A stretch of DNA of 64,000 nucleotides from Nocardioides psychrotolerans (GCF_900113685.1 NZ_FOQG01000001.1:1-64000), one strand, 5' to 3'; counted from the first letter of the stretch, positions 1 to 12,128 are shown. Notes: a model not told the origin generated them from the letters alone. Numbers and translations: made by a program.

Positions 1-501
1 TACGTCCACCTCGACCACGACGTCATCGAAGGCCGCGGGCTCCTCGCCCACGACGAGGCCGGCCACACCCTCCTCGCCGACCGCATCCGAGAATGGCTCG
101 CCCGCGACGACCGCCACATCACCATCCGCCCCGTGATCAACCTCAACGACCACTGCAACGGCAGCGAAGACACCGGCCACCACGGTCACCAGGGGCCAGA
201 CCCCTACGTCCCCACCTTCCTCACCGCCGAGAAAGTCCGCCTCCGCAACCCCACCTGCGTCTTCCCCCACTGCACAAAGAAGTCCAGGTCCTGCAACCTG
301 GACCACCTCACCGCCCACACCAGGACCGGCATCACCTGCGAATGCAACCTCGCACCCCTGTGCCGACATCACCACCAACTCAAGACCCACGCCGGCTGGC
401 GATACCAACAACTCACCCCCGGCACCTTCCTCTGGCAAGAACCCCACGGCCAAACGATGCTCGTCACCCCCACCGGCACAAGAGACCTCACCGACCCCTG
501 A
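1..501 (+). CDS. HNH endonuclease domain protein, DUF222/13E12 family (3' part only)
   Basis: The frame is open from base 1 to a TGA at 499-501, so this is the C-terminal 166 residues of a gene beginning left of the window. It carries a treble-clef HNH nuclease core: CVFPHC, then the RSCNLDH segment, a CEC pair, and LCRHHHQLKTHAGW. This arrangement is typical of the DUF222-HNH (13E12 repeat) proteins that are multicopy in actinobacterial genomes. They are predicted metal-dependent DNA nucleases, but the role is not established. A decayed relative lies at 16690-16995. The usual N-terminal DUF222 region would be outside the window. Confidence 0.85.
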   Translation, partial: YVHLDHDVIEGRGLLAHDEAGHTLLADRIREWLARDDRHITIRPVINLNDHCNGSEDTGHHGHQGPDPYVPTFLTAEKVRLRNPTCVFPHCTKKSRSCNLDHLTAHTRTGITCECNLAPLCRHHHQLKTHAGWRYQQLTPGTFLWQEPHGQTMLVTPTGTRDLTDP

Positions 502-515
502 GGTGCTCGGGCAGG

Positions 516-1595
516 TCAGGTCAGCTCGGGTCTGGTGGCCTTGAGCTCACCCACGATCTGCTTCACGTCCTGGGCGCGGGCGCGGGTGGTGACCAGGAGG
601 GCGTCGGGTGTGTCGATGACGACCACGTCGTCGAGCCCGATCACGGCGATCACCTTGCCGCGCTGGGGGATCACGAGACCGCTGGCGTCCAGCATCCGCA
701 CCAGGGAGGGATCCCCGAGGACCGTGGCACCAGTGGCCGTGCCGTCCTCCAGCAGCGTCGCGAGCGAGTCGAAGTCGCCGATGTCGTCCCAGCCGAACGA
801 CGCCGGGACCATGACCACCTTCCCGGCGGCCGCGGCAGGCTCCGCGACGGCGTGGTCGAGGGCGATCTTGGGCAGGGCCGGCCAGCGTTCCTCGAGCAGC
901 GAGCGGTCGGCGGCGATCTCACGCAGGGTGGCCGCGAAGGCCGGGTCGGAGGCGGCGAGCAGGTCCAGCAGGACGGTCGGGCGGACCACGAACATCCCGG
1001 CGTTCCAGCGGAACTGTCCTGTGGCGAGGTAGTCCTCCGCCACACTCACCGATGGCTTCTCCACGAACTCGCGGACCGAGCAGGCACCCGGGTGGTCCGG
1101 GAGCGGGTCGCCCAGGTGGATGTAGCCGAAGGCTGAGGAGGGGAAGGTGGGCTCGATGCCGAGCGTTACCAGCCACCCGTCGAGGGCGACCCGGACCGCC
1201 GTACGCACGCAGTCGCCGAAGGCGTCCACGTCGCCGATGACGTGGTCAGCGGCGAAGGACCCCATCACCGCGTCGGGATCCGCCTGCTCCAGCAGGGCCG
1301 CGGCCAGACCGATGGCGGCCATGGAGTCGCGGGCCGACGGCTCCGCCAGGATCGCGTCGCCACCGAGGGCGTCCAGCTGCTCGGCGACCGCGTCGCGATG
1401 CCCACGGCCCGTCACGACGAGGAACCGCTCCTCGGCCAGGGGCGCGAGTCGGTCGTAGGTCTCCTGGAGCATGGATCGCCCACCGCCAGTGAGGTCGCGC
1501 AGGAACTTCGGCGAGGAGGACCGCGACAGCGGCCACAGGCGCGTGCCCGCCCCGCCGGCCGGGACCACGGCCCAGAAGTGCTCGATGGCAGTCAT
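516..1595 (-). CDS. manC: Mannose-1-phosphate guanylyltransferase
   Basis: Predicted to make GDP-mannose from GTP and mannose-1-phosphate in the cytoplasm, feeding mannosylated glycans and glycolipids. The 359-residue protein opens with the sugar-nucleotidyltransferase signature GAGTRLWPLSR (about residues 15-25) followed by PK. FVEKP (177-181) and WNAGMF (197-202) are the other hallmarks of the NTP-transferase/ManC family. There is no fused phosphomannose isomerase domain, which fits the short actinobacterial form. I chose the ATG at 1595 because the family core begins about 10 residues after it; the frame stays open further upstream without homology. In Mycobacterium the orthologue (Rv3264c) also lies near the TIGR03089 gene, which here is divergent and only 51 bp away. 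Confidence 0.92.
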   Translation of the reverse strand: MTAIEHFWAVVPAGGAGTRLWPLSRSSSPKFLRDLTGGGRSMLQETYDRLAPLAEERFLVVTGRGHRDAVAEQLDALGGDAILAEPSARDSMAAIGLAAALLEQADPDAVMGSFAADHVIGDVDAFGDCVRTAVRVALDGWLVTLGIEPTFPSSAFGYIHLGDPLPDHPGACSVREFVEKPSVSVAEDYLATGQFRWNAGMFVVRPTVLLDLLAASDPAFAATLREIAADRSLLEERWPALPKIALDHAVAEPAAAAGKVVMVPASFGWDDIGDFDSLATLLEDGTATGATVLGDPSLVRMLDASGLVIPQRGKVIAVIGLDDVVVIDTPDALLVTTRARAQDVKQIVGELKATRPELT

Positions 1596-1646
1596 GGTGC
1601 GGAGCCTAGTAAGAGTCGGGGTCCGGGGTTGCGGAACACTGGTCGA

Positions 1647-2372
1647 GTGACGACGACCTTCGCAGCAGTCCTGGCCGCACAGCTCCGCTCCGAGCCCGGG
1701 CGGCCGCTGGTGACCTTCTACGACGACGCGAGCGGGGAGCGCACCGAGCTGTCGGTGACGACCTACGCCAACTGGGTCGCCAAGGCGGCCTCGTTGCTGG
1801 TGGAGGAGCTCGACCTGGAGCGGGGCGACACCCTGAGGGTCGATCTTCCGACGCACTGGCTCGGACCGGTCTTCCTCGGCGCGGCCTGGACCGCGGGCCT
1901 GGTGGTGGTCGACGAGGAGGACCCCGACGCGGTCGTGTGCGGCCCGGACACCCTGGGTCACTGGGCCGGGCGGGCCGACGACCTCGTGGTCCTCGCGTGC
2001 TCGCTGCGGCCGATGGGCGTGCGGTTCGCCGACGACGTGCCCGCCGGGGTCCACGACGTCGGCATCGAGGTCTGGTCGCAGCCCGACTCGTTCATCCCGT
2101 GGGACCCCTCGCAGCCCTCCGACGACGCCACGCGCCTCGGGGGCGTCACCCTCACCCAGCAGGAGCTGTGGGAAGCGGCCGCCGCCGGGACTCTCATCAC
2201 GGTCGGCGGCCGCCTCCTCTCGGTGGCGAACCCGGCTTCCCCGCCGGGGATCGCCATTTTCGCCGAGCCGCTCGCGAGGAGCGGCTCGTTGGTCCTGGTC
2301 CTCCACGCCGAACGGGAGCGGCTCGAGGCGACGTACGCCGCCGAGCGCGCGACCGCTCGCTTCCCTGCGTGA
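1647..2372 (+). CDS. TIGR03089 family protein
   Basis: A 241-residue protein matching the actinobacterial TIGR03089 family (Rv3268-like). It looks like a shortened relative of the N-terminal part of AMP-binding/acyl-CoA synthetase proteins: TTYANWVAKAASLL and the GAAWTAGLVVV stretch resemble the first Rossmann half of adenylate-forming enzymes. The ATP-binding P-loop and C-terminal lid are absent, so catalysis is unlikely; a binding or regulatory role is inference. The GTG start at 1647 sits directly before the family N-terminus (TTTFAAVLAAQL). It is divergent from manC, as in mycobacteria, and convergent with the amidase gene on the other strand. Confidence 0.8.
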   Translation: MTTTFAAVLAAQLRSEPGRPLVTFYDDASGERTELSVTTYANWVAKAASLLVEELDLERGDTLRVDLPTHWLGPVFLGAAWTAGLVVVDEEDPDAVVCGPDTLGHWAGRADDLVVLACSLRPMGVRFADDVPAGVHDVGIEVWSQPDSFIPWDPSQPSDDATRLGGVTLTQQELWEAAAAGTLITVGGRLLSVANPASPPGIAIFAEPLARSGSLVLVLHAERERLEATYAAERATARFPA

Positions 2373-2412
2373 TGACCAGGAGTCCTGGGTGCCCGGGCCT
2401 GCCGGGTCTGGG

Positions 2413-5202
2413 TCAGCCGGCCAGGTCGTAGTCCAGCAGGTCCTCACCGAGGAATCGGCGGGCGCCGAAGCCGGTGGGGGTCATCGGCACGACGTAGAGG
2501 TAGCCGAGGCGCTTGTCCCGCACGAGCAGGTCGCCGTGGCCCACGAGGCTGATGTCGCTGATGCCGACCACCCAGTCGTACGGCGCCAGGTCGAGCCCCA
2601 GCTGCCGGCTGGTCGTGAGACCGCCGGGGCCGTTGCCCGGGTAGAGGCGCAGGCCGGTGCCCGTTCGGAACAGCAGGTCGGGGGCGCCGTCGGTGTCGTG
2701 GCGTCCCACCGGGATCTGCTGGCTGGCGTCGATGCGGCGGTAGGCGACGTAGCTGTCCTTCAGCCCGGCCGTGCCGCTCCCGGGATAGATCCGCAGGTCG
2801 CCGCCGACGGGCTGGCCCATCAGGTCCGGCCAGCCGTCACCGGTCATGTCGCCGACTGCCGCGAGGAGCCCGACCTTGCCGAAGCCGGGCGCGAGGCCGC
2901 GGACCTTGCCGAACCCGCCCCTACCGTTGCCCAGACGCAGGAAGAGCGCGCCGTTCGCCTTGTTGCGGGTGATCATGTCGCCCATGCCGTCGCGGTCCCA
3001 GTCACCGGCGTTGAGCACCAGGTCGGCGTTGGCGAGGTCGACCCCGGTGGGGATGGGCTGCCCGAGGTCGAAGCCACCGGTGTTCGCCAGCAGCACCAGC
3101 GACGTGCCGCGGCGGGCCACCAGGTCCGCGGCGGGCGTGCCGCTCAGCTGGGTGCCGGTGATGGCGCTGACGCCCTTGGTGCCCGTGATCGGGCCGAGCG
3201 GATGGCCGTAGGCGCCGCCACCACGGCCGGGAAGCACGTAGCCGAGCTGGTTGTCGGCCCGTCGTACGAAGAGGTCGGGCACGCGGTCGGAGGTGAAGTC
3301 GCCGAGGCCGGTGATCGTGTCGAACTGCTTCCAGGCCGGCGTCAGGGCCGTGCGGGCGGTGAACCCGATGCCGTTGCTCCCCCGGTGCAGCCAGGTCTTC
3401 CCGGTGCCGGCCTCACGACCGATCAGGTCGACCTCGCCGTCGCCGTCGACGTCGGACGCACCGACGAGCAGGTCGTAGCCGGACCAGCCATTGCGCAGCG
3501 GCTGCCGCACGAAGGCGCCCGTGCCGCCGCCGAGGTAGGCGTCGAGCCGGCCCGTGGCGGTGTCGCGGGCCACGAGGTCGTTCCTGCCGTCCAGGTCGAG
3601 GTCGCCGACGGCGGTGACCAGGTCGTGCCCGGCGAAGAGTCCGCTCGTCTGGACCGCCTCACCGAAGCTGCCGGAGCCGGTGCCGGGCAGGACGCCGGCC
3701 TCGCCGTCGGTGCCGCGCACGAGCAGGTCGCCCGTGCCGTCGCCGGTCAGGTCGGTGGACGCCACGACGGTGTCGATGGACCCTACGCCGGTCACGACGG
3801 TCTTCGCAGCGTCGAACGCCGTGAGGCCGCCGGTCGGCAGGACGTAGCCCATCTTGTCGCTCGCGCTGCGCACGATCAGGTCGGGGTGAGGAGTGGACGC
3901 GACGTCCGACTCCAGCTCGCGACCCGACCACCCACGCTGCGCCGAGGTGGCCAGCTCCCGGATGCGGCCGATCTTGGCGTAGAGGTAACGCCCCGGGCAG
4001 GCGGTCGAATCAGCGTCCCGGTGGCCGTTGATCGCCTTGAACGTCGAGCGACCCACGACCTGGCTGGGCGAGGAGGCGTCGACGCCGTGCAACGAGAGCT
4101 TCCAGGCGAAGAGCGCGCCGTAGGCCTGGACCATGACCGCCGGGGCCTGGGCCGTGTCGAAGTTGCCGATGGCTGACATCGCGAAGGAATACTCGTTGTA
4201 GCCGAGCGTGTGCGCACCCACCACCGGACGGTCGACGCCGCCCGCGCGGCCCTCCCAGATCCGACCGAAGCGGTCGACGAGGTAGTTGTAGCCGATGTCG
4301 CTCCAGCCGCGGGACTCGGTGTGGTAGGCGTAGATGCTGCGCAGCAGACCCGGCACCTCGGCCTGCGTGTAGTCGTTGGCATTGACCGTGTGGTGGACGA
4401 AGCCGGCGTGCACCTCGAAGTAGCTCGGCGAGCCCCCGTCCCTCATCCGCTCGTCGGCGCCCCACTGGGCGCGGGAGTAGATCACCGGCTTGGGCGTGAA
4501 CGCCCCGGCGCGGAGCTCGGTCGCGTCGAGCTCGCGGGTGTCGATGGCCGGGGCCTCGACGGCGCTGTCCTCGGCCTGGCCCGGGTCGATGACCGCGAGG
4601 CGCAGGTCGGCCGGCGCAGGGCCATCGGGGGTGGTCACCCGCACCTGCACCTCCTCGACGTTGCCGACGAGCAGGGCGTCCGTGCCAGGGCGGGCGTGAC
4701 GCGCCTCGTCGCTGCGCGGGTCAGGGCCGTGCTCGGCGTCGTACGGGACCGGCATCCAGGCGGTCCACGCGTCCGCGGTCTGCGTGCGGACCTCGACCGA
4801 GATGGCGCTCTCCTCGAGCTCGAGGCCGTGCGCCCACGTGACACCGACTGCGCCGTAGCCCGTGACGTCCTGGGGCGTGCTCACCAGCTCGCGGCCACCT
4901 GAGCGACCCGGCACCACGCGCGCCTGGAGCGATCCCGGGTTGGCGCGGCCGCTCCGCCCGGTCGGGTCGGTCAACGCGTACTCCGTCACGACGGGGTCGA
5001 CGACACCGACCGGCACCACGGACTTCATCGTGGTCGTGCGGGCGTAGGAGGCCAGCACGCTGACGGGCTGGTCCTGCCCCGGCTCGCGATGCACGACGTC
5101 GAGCGACACCAGGTTCGCGGCCGGCGTCAGGGCTGCCAGCACCAGACCGAGAGCCAGCAGCTGCTGGCAGGCGGTCACGAAACGAGCCTTGTTCGAGGGC
5201 AT
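2413..5202 (-). CDS. Secreted N-acetylmuramoyl-L-alanine amidase with FG-GAP/VCBS propeller
   Basis: A 929-residue exported peptidoglycan hydrolase candidate. Residues 1-35 form a signal peptide. About 240-410 is an amidase_2/PGRP domain starting at YSRAQWGAD, with zinc-ligand candidates H270/H271 (FVHHTVN), H394 (INGHRD) and C402 (TACPG). About 440-929 is a run of FG-GAP/VCBS repeats (GDLDLDGRNDLVARD, DVDGDGEVDL, DGMGDMITR and others), probably a calcium-binding beta-propeller that docks on wall polymers. The amidase would cut the MurNAc-L-Ala bond outside the cell. A second, shorter amidase lies directly upstream and shares GWSD.GYN and GAHTLG motifs, so they look like tandem paralogues. 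The 216-bp upstream gap is AT-richer than its surroundings and holds GTGAC half-sites. Confidence 0.88.
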   Translation of the reverse strand: MPSNKARFVTACQQLLALGLVLAALTPAANLVSLDVVHREPGQDQPVSVLASYARTTTMKSVVPVGVVDPVVTEYALTDPTGRSGRANPGSLQARVVPGRSGGRELVSTPQDVTGYGAVGVTWAHGLELEESAISVEVRTQTADAWTAWMPVPYDAEHGPDPRSDEARHARPGTDALLVGNVEEVQVRVTTPDGPAPADLRLAVIDPGQAEDSAVEAPAIDTRELDATELRAGAFTPKPVIYSRAQWGADERMRDGGSPSYFEVHAGFVHHTVNANDYTQAEVPGLLRSIYAYHTESRGWSDIGYNYLVDRFGRIWEGRAGGVDRPVVGAHTLGYNEYSFAMSAIGNFDTAQAPAVMVQAYGALFAWKLSLHGVDASSPSQVVGRSTFKAINGHRDADSTACPGRYLYAKIGRIRELATSAQRGWSGRELESDVASTPHPDLIVRSASDKMGYVLPTGGLTAFDAAKTVVTGVGSIDTVVASTDLTGDGTGDLLVRGTDGEAGVLPGTGSGSFGEAVQTSGLFAGHDLVTAVGDLDLDGRNDLVARDTATGRLDAYLGGGTGAFVRQPLRNGWSGYDLLVGASDVDGDGEVDLIGREAGTGKTWLHRGSNGIGFTARTALTPAWKQFDTITGLGDFTSDRVPDLFVRRADNQLGYVLPGRGGGAYGHPLGPITGTKGVSAITGTQLSGTPAADLVARRGTSLVLLANTGGFDLGQPIPTGVDLANADLVLNAGDWDRDGMGDMITRNKANGALFLRLGNGRGGFGKVRGLAPGFGKVGLLAAVGDMTGDGWPDLMGQPVGGDLRIYPGSGTAGLKDSYVAYRRIDASQQIPVGRHDTDGAPDLLFRTGTGLRLYPGNGPGGLTTSRQLGLDLAPYDWVVGISDISLVGHGDLLVRDKRLGYLYVVPMTPTGFGARRFLGEDLLDYDLAG

Positions 5203-5230
5203 CTTGGGCTACTCCAGTGCGAGGGGAAGA

Positions 5231-5262
5231 GTCACACAAGGCGCAACTTTCACACGCGTCAC
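5231..5262 (-). promoter_or_regulatory. GTGAC half-sites on a 9-bp register (possible MtrA box)
   Basis: Read toward the amidase gene, GTGAC occurs at 5262-5258 and GTGAA at 5253-5249 (period 9). A second exact GTGAC lies two further periods on, at 5235-5231. The motif ends 28 bp upstream of the ATG at 5202. MtrA, the response regulator of actinobacterial wall turnover, is known to bind GTGAC-n4-GTGAC type direct repeats. Assignment to MtrA is inference. Confidence 0.4.
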
Positions 5263-5418
5263 AGGCACCGGGGAAGAGGAAGTGAGTAACTACAAACGTG
5301 TAATTTCCAGTCGACACGCCGACGACTTCGAGATTTGTCAAGTTTTTCGCGTCACCTGCGGGCGCGCTGGAGCGGCCGAGGATCGCTCGGGTCACCGGCC
5401 AGTACGCCGAGGGGGGGG

Positions 5419-7182
5419 TCAGCGAGGCGGGATGGTGATCGTGGTCTCGGCGCGCGAGCCGAGAATGATCCCGTTGCCGGGGTAGATGACCGTCACGTTG
5501 TAGCGACCGGGCTTGAAGCCCCGGCCACGACCGAAACGGGCCACGCCGGCGCCGTCGGCGAGCGGGACGACCTTGGTGCGGTTGTTGACCTGGACCCGGA
5601 TCTTTCCCGTGGCCCTCGCACTGGATCCCTCGGGCGGGCTCACCTGGACGTAGATCGTCGCGTAGCCCTTGCGCCCTCCGCGGGTGCGGACGGTCACGGT
5701 CGCGGGAGCGGTGACCGGGCCGCTCGCCGGGAGGACCTGGGTCACCGGCTCGCGTCCGGGCGAGGTCAGCTGCAGCCCCGCCGAGAGCACGGTCCCGACG
5801 TCGGCGGCCGAGCAGACGTACGACGAACCAGTGGCGCCCTGGATGACGACCTCGTCGCGCGCCCAGGCGTAGGTCCTCGTCGCGTCGCTCGGCGTGTAGG
5901 ACCCCGGGTCGACGCGCATCGTCTGGCCGATCGCGGGCGTGCCCGACAGGGAGGCGCGACGTGTGACGGCGATCGGCTCGGCCGCGTTGCGGTAGCGGTC
6001 GATGACGGCCTGGGTGCGCCGGCGGATCATCGGCAGCACGTCGTAGAGGTTCTGACCGGGACAGGCCGTGTCGTTGGTGTCGCGGTGGCCGTCGATCGCG
6101 GGCAGCTTGACCACGCGGGAGGCGCTGTACTTGTCGCTCCCCTCGGAGGTCACCCGCACGAAGCCATCGGCCTTGCGGCCGTAGAGGTCCAGCTTCCAGG
6201 CCGCGATCGCAGCGATGGCGTCGATGATCGGTCTGCCCGGCTTGACGAGCTCGAAGTTGCCGATGACTGAAACGCCGGTGGAGGTGTCGTTGAAGCCGAG
6301 GGTGTGCGCGCCGCGGACGGCCCTTGCCGCTCCCCCGGCCCGTCCCTCCCAGGTCCGCCCGAAGCGGTCGACGAGGAAGTTGTAACCGAGGTCGGACCAG
6401 CCCAGGTTGTGCGTGTGGTAGCGGTACATGCCCCGGATCAGTCCCGCCACGTCCTCCTTGGCGTAGGTGTTGGTGCTGACCGTGTGGTGGACGTGGACCT
6501 GCTTGATCGTCTCGTTGTAGCGGGGCGACCCGTCCCGCAGCGACTCGTCGGCACCCCAGCTGCGGCGCGACACGATGGTGGGACGCGGGACCGTGGGCGT
6601 CGCGCGGGCCTGGGGGCTCGTCGTACGGCCGCTGGCCTCGGCACCGAGCAGCCCGTCGCCCCGCTCGCGGGCGGGGTGCAGCAGGACCAGCGTGAGGTCG
6701 CTGGGACGCCCTCCGGCGACGTGGATCTGGATGCCGTCGGAGTCACCGATCCACAGCAGGTCGGTCCCGATCACGTCGCCGCCCTCCCCGGAGCCGGGGT
6801 CCGGCAGGTCGTGGAGGATGCCCGCGGTCTGCCACGTCCCCCAGGTGCCGTCGCGGCGGGACTTGATCTGGATCCGGGGCTCGGCGGTCCCGGTCCAGGT
6901 GAAGGCCACCATCGAGTGCGTCGTCGTCGGCAGCTGCGCCGAGCGGAAGCGCCCGCCGGAGACCTGCGGCAGCAGGTCGTCCCCGAGGCGCAGGTCGAGC
7001 GCGTCGACCCCGCTCTCGTCCTGGGAGGACAGCTCCAGTCGCCCCCCCGGCCCGCCCGGGGAATCGTTGGAGCCGCTCGTCACCCGGACGACGGCACCCA
7101 CCGCACCGATGGCGACGACACCACCGGCCATGGCCTTGAGCAGGGGACGGCGGGAAGTCGACTCGGGGGGCATGACCCCCAT
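5419..7182 (-). CDS. Secreted N-acetylmuramoyl-L-alanine amidase (PGRP) with Ig-like tail, Tat signal
   Basis: A 587-residue exported amidase. The N-terminus has a twin-arginine motif, SRRPLLK, followed by a hydrophobic stretch (residues 10-32), so Tat export is likely. The amidase_2/PGRP domain spans about 200-400 (SRRSWGAD; H232/H233 in HVHHTVS; H366 in IDGHRD; C374 in TACPG). The tail has an Ig-like module with YAWARD and YVCSAADVG, common in Nocardioides surface proteins, then a Big_3-type repeat ending TVIYPGNG. It cleaves the peptide from MurNAc by family inference. It starts 48 bp after the ABC ATPase gene on the same strand, so it could be read with the galactan operon or from its own promoter. 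A second ATG three codons on is an alternative start. Confidence 0.88.
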   Translation of the reverse strand: MGVMPPESTSRRPLLKAMAGGVVAIGAVGAVVRVTSGSNDSPGGPGGRLELSSQDESGVDALDLRLGDDLLPQVSGGRFRSAQLPTTTHSMVAFTWTGTAEPRIQIKSRRDGTWGTWQTAGILHDLPDPGSGEGGDVIGTDLLWIGDSDGIQIHVAGGRPSDLTLVLLHPARERGDGLLGAEASGRTTSPQARATPTVPRPTIVSRRSWGADESLRDGSPRYNETIKQVHVHHTVSTNTYAKEDVAGLIRGMYRYHTHNLGWSDLGYNFLVDRFGRTWEGRAGGAARAVRGAHTLGFNDTSTGVSVIGNFELVKPGRPIIDAIAAIAAWKLDLYGRKADGFVRVTSEGSDKYSASRVVKLPAIDGHRDTNDTACPGQNLYDVLPMIRRRTQAVIDRYRNAAEPIAVTRRASLSGTPAIGQTMRVDPGSYTPSDATRTYAWARDEVVIQGATGSSYVCSAADVGTVLSAGLQLTSPGREPVTQVLPASGPVTAPATVTVRTRGGRKGYATIYVQVSPPEGSSARATGKIRVQVNNRTKVVPLADGAGVARFGRGRGFKPGRYNVTVIYPGNGIILGSRAETTITIPPR

Positions 7183-7187
7183 TGTGA

Positions 7188-7210
7188 GTCACACGGGTCA
7201 CTCAGGTCAC
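7188..7210 (-). promoter_or_regulatory. Three GTGAC direct repeats, 9-bp period (possible MtrA box)
   Basis: On the minus strand GTGAC lies at 7210-7206, 7201-7197 and 7192-7188, exactly one every 9 bp, ending 5 bp before the ATG at 7182. The spacing equals that of known MtrA direct repeats (GTGAC-n4-GTGAC). So close to the start codon it would overlap the ribosome-binding region or a promoter core, which favours repression or a very short leader. The binding protein is inferred, not shown. Confidence 0.5.
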
Positions 7211-7230
7211 AACCCGGGGTTTCAGGCGTG

Positions 7231-8034
7231 TCAGATGTCGGCGCCGAGCTCCTCATCGAGGTCGCCCATGTCGTCGGGGTCGTTGAGGGGGTTCTCGTCC
7301 TCGTACTTGAGGTACTTGATCCCGGCGTCGACCGCGCCGTCGAAGCCGACCCGGCCGTTCTCCAGGACGATGACCCGGTCGCACATCTTGCGGACCGAGG
7401 CAGCGGCGTGGCTGACGTAGAAGAGCGTGCGACCGCTGTCGCGGATCTCCTGCATCTTCTCCATGCACTTCTTCTTGAACGGGCGGTCACCGACGGCGAG
7501 CACCTCGTCAGCCAGGAAGATGTCGGAGTCGACGTGGACGGCCACCGCGAAGCCGAGCCGCGCGAACTGGCCGGAGGAGTAGTTGCCGACCGGGGCGTCG
7601 AGGTGACGACCGATCTCGGCGAAGTCGATGATCTGGTCGAACTTGCGGGCCGTCTCCTGCTCGCTCATGCCGAGGACGGCGGCGTTGAGGTAGACGTTCT
7701 CCCGGCCGGTGAGCTGGGGGTGGAAGCCGGCGCCGGTCGCGATCAGCCCCGCGATGCGTCCGCGGGTGAGCACCGTTCCGGAGTCAGGCTTCATGATCCC
7801 GTTGACGAGCTTGAGCAGGGTGCTCTTGCCCGAGCCGTTGAGGCCCATCAGCCCGATCGACTCGCCCTGCTTGACCGTGAAGCTGACGTGGTCGAGGGCG
7901 TTGAAGGTGTCGCTGAGGTCGCGGCCCTTCACCAGCGCCACCGAGACCTGCTTGAAGGTGCGGTGGTAGCGCAGGGTGAAGGCCTTGGTCACGTCGTCGA
8001 CGACGATCGAGGTGTCCTTCGGGTAGTCCGCCAT
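7231..8034 (-). CDS. wzt: ABC transporter ATP-binding protein, polysaccharide export (Wzt type)
   Basis: A 267-residue ATPase that would energise export of a lipid-linked glycan. Walker A GLNGSGKST (64-72), signature YSSGQ (about 152-156), Walker B IFLADE (172-177) and the switch histidine in YVSHA (H209) are all present. VGDRPFKKKCMEKM is typical of the Wzt/TagH branch. The long C-terminal carbohydrate-binding domain of some Wzt proteins is missing, so cargo selection by a bound sugar cap is not expected. The ATG at 8034 shares its A with the TGA of the permease gene, so the two are translationally coupled and follow glf and glfT2. Confidence 0.9.
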   Translation of the reverse strand: MADYPKDTSIVVDDVTKAFTLRYHRTFKQVSVALVKGRDLSDTFNALDHVSFTVKQGESIGLMGLNGSGKSTLLKLVNGIMKPDSGTVLTRGRIAGLIATGAGFHPQLTGRENVYLNAAVLGMSEQETARKFDQIIDFAEIGRHLDAPVGNYSSGQFARLGFAVAVHVDSDIFLADEVLAVGDRPFKKKCMEKMQEIRDSGRTLFYVSHAAASVRKMCDRVIVLENGRVGFDGAVDAGIKYLKYEDENPLNDPDDMGDLDEELGADI

Positions 8035-8913
8035 CAGAGGCGCTCCGGGATCTTGTTCTCGAGGCGGGTGAAGACCAGCTGCGCGACGACCAGCACGATC
8101 AGCGAGCCACCGAGGGCGATCACCCCGCGCGTGAGGAGGTGGTCGGGCATGTGGACCAGCGCCGTGACTGTCGGGTCGTCGGTCGTGCCGGTCCAGAAGG
8201 CGCGCTGCATCAGGAGCACGCCGTCGGCGATCGGGTTGGCGAGGTAGAGCTCGGTGTGCCCTGCGAAGCGCTCGGCGACCAGCGTGTAGGGGTAGATCAT
8301 CGGCACCCCGAACCGCACGAAGTTGGTCAGGATCGACACGGCGCTGGAGAAGTCGCGGAAGAACACGTTGGCCGTGCTGAACAGGAGCGCCAGGGCGGTG
8401 CCGAGCACCATCACGATCCCCAGGGCGAGCAGCCCCGCCGTCATGCCGACCAGGTCGGGCGACCACCCGGTCACGAGACAGGCGACGAGCAGGATGATCA
8501 GCTGGGGGCCGACGTGGAAGAGCGAGACCAGCATCGAGGCCACGGGGAACATCTCGCGCGGCAGCGCCATCTTCTTGACCAGCGCCTTGTTGCGCACGAT
8601 CGAGCGCGTGCCGGCGTTGAAGGTCTCCACGAAGAAGTGCACGACGATCAGGCCGGCGAAGACGTGGATCGCGTAGTTCTCGGCGCGGCCGGCCATGCCG
8701 ATGAGCTTGCCCATGATGAACCAGTAGATGAAGAACTGGGTCAGGGGATTGATGTAGGACCACAGCAGCCCCAGGAACGAGCCCTGGTAGCGAGCGCTGA
8801 TCTCGCGACGCACCAGCAGCCGCAGGAGGTAGCGGCGGCTGAAGACGCCGAGCAGACCGTTGGAGGCGGAGGGTGCGACGAGGGGCTGCTCGGAGACGGG
8901 GACGTGCCCGGTG

Positions 8914-8921
<8 letters not shown>
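8034..8921 (-). CDS. wzm: ABC-2 type polysaccharide export permease (Wzm type)
   Basis: A 295-residue membrane protein of the ABC-2 family with about six membrane segments; RYLLRLLVRREISARYQGS and LGLLWSYINPL are the usual amphipathic entry and first segment of Wzm/TagG permeases. It pairs with the ATPase downstream to move a lipid-linked polymer, presumably the galactofuranan made by the two genes upstream. I chose the ATG at 8921, which has AGGGTGG a few bases ahead and overlaps the glfT2 stop by 8 bp. An in-frame ATG at 8936 is the alternative. Mycobacterial orthologues (Rv3781-Rv3783) export the galactan precursor. Confidence 0.9.

Positions 8922-12128
<3,207 letters not shown>

Noticed and set aside
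2376..2388. Palindrome CCAGGA-G-TCCTGG between convergent genes
   Set aside because: A one-base loop cannot form a hairpin and there is no T-run; not a terminator.
516..2447. 643-residue minus-strand frame extending manC through the TIGR03089 gene
   Set aside because: Only the part from 1595 matches the enzyme; the rest is antisense of a real gene.
5336..5341. Exact -35 hexamer TTGACA on the minus strand before the FG-GAP amidase
   Set aside because: No acceptable -10 hexamer lies 16-18 bp downstream, so a promoter call is not supported.
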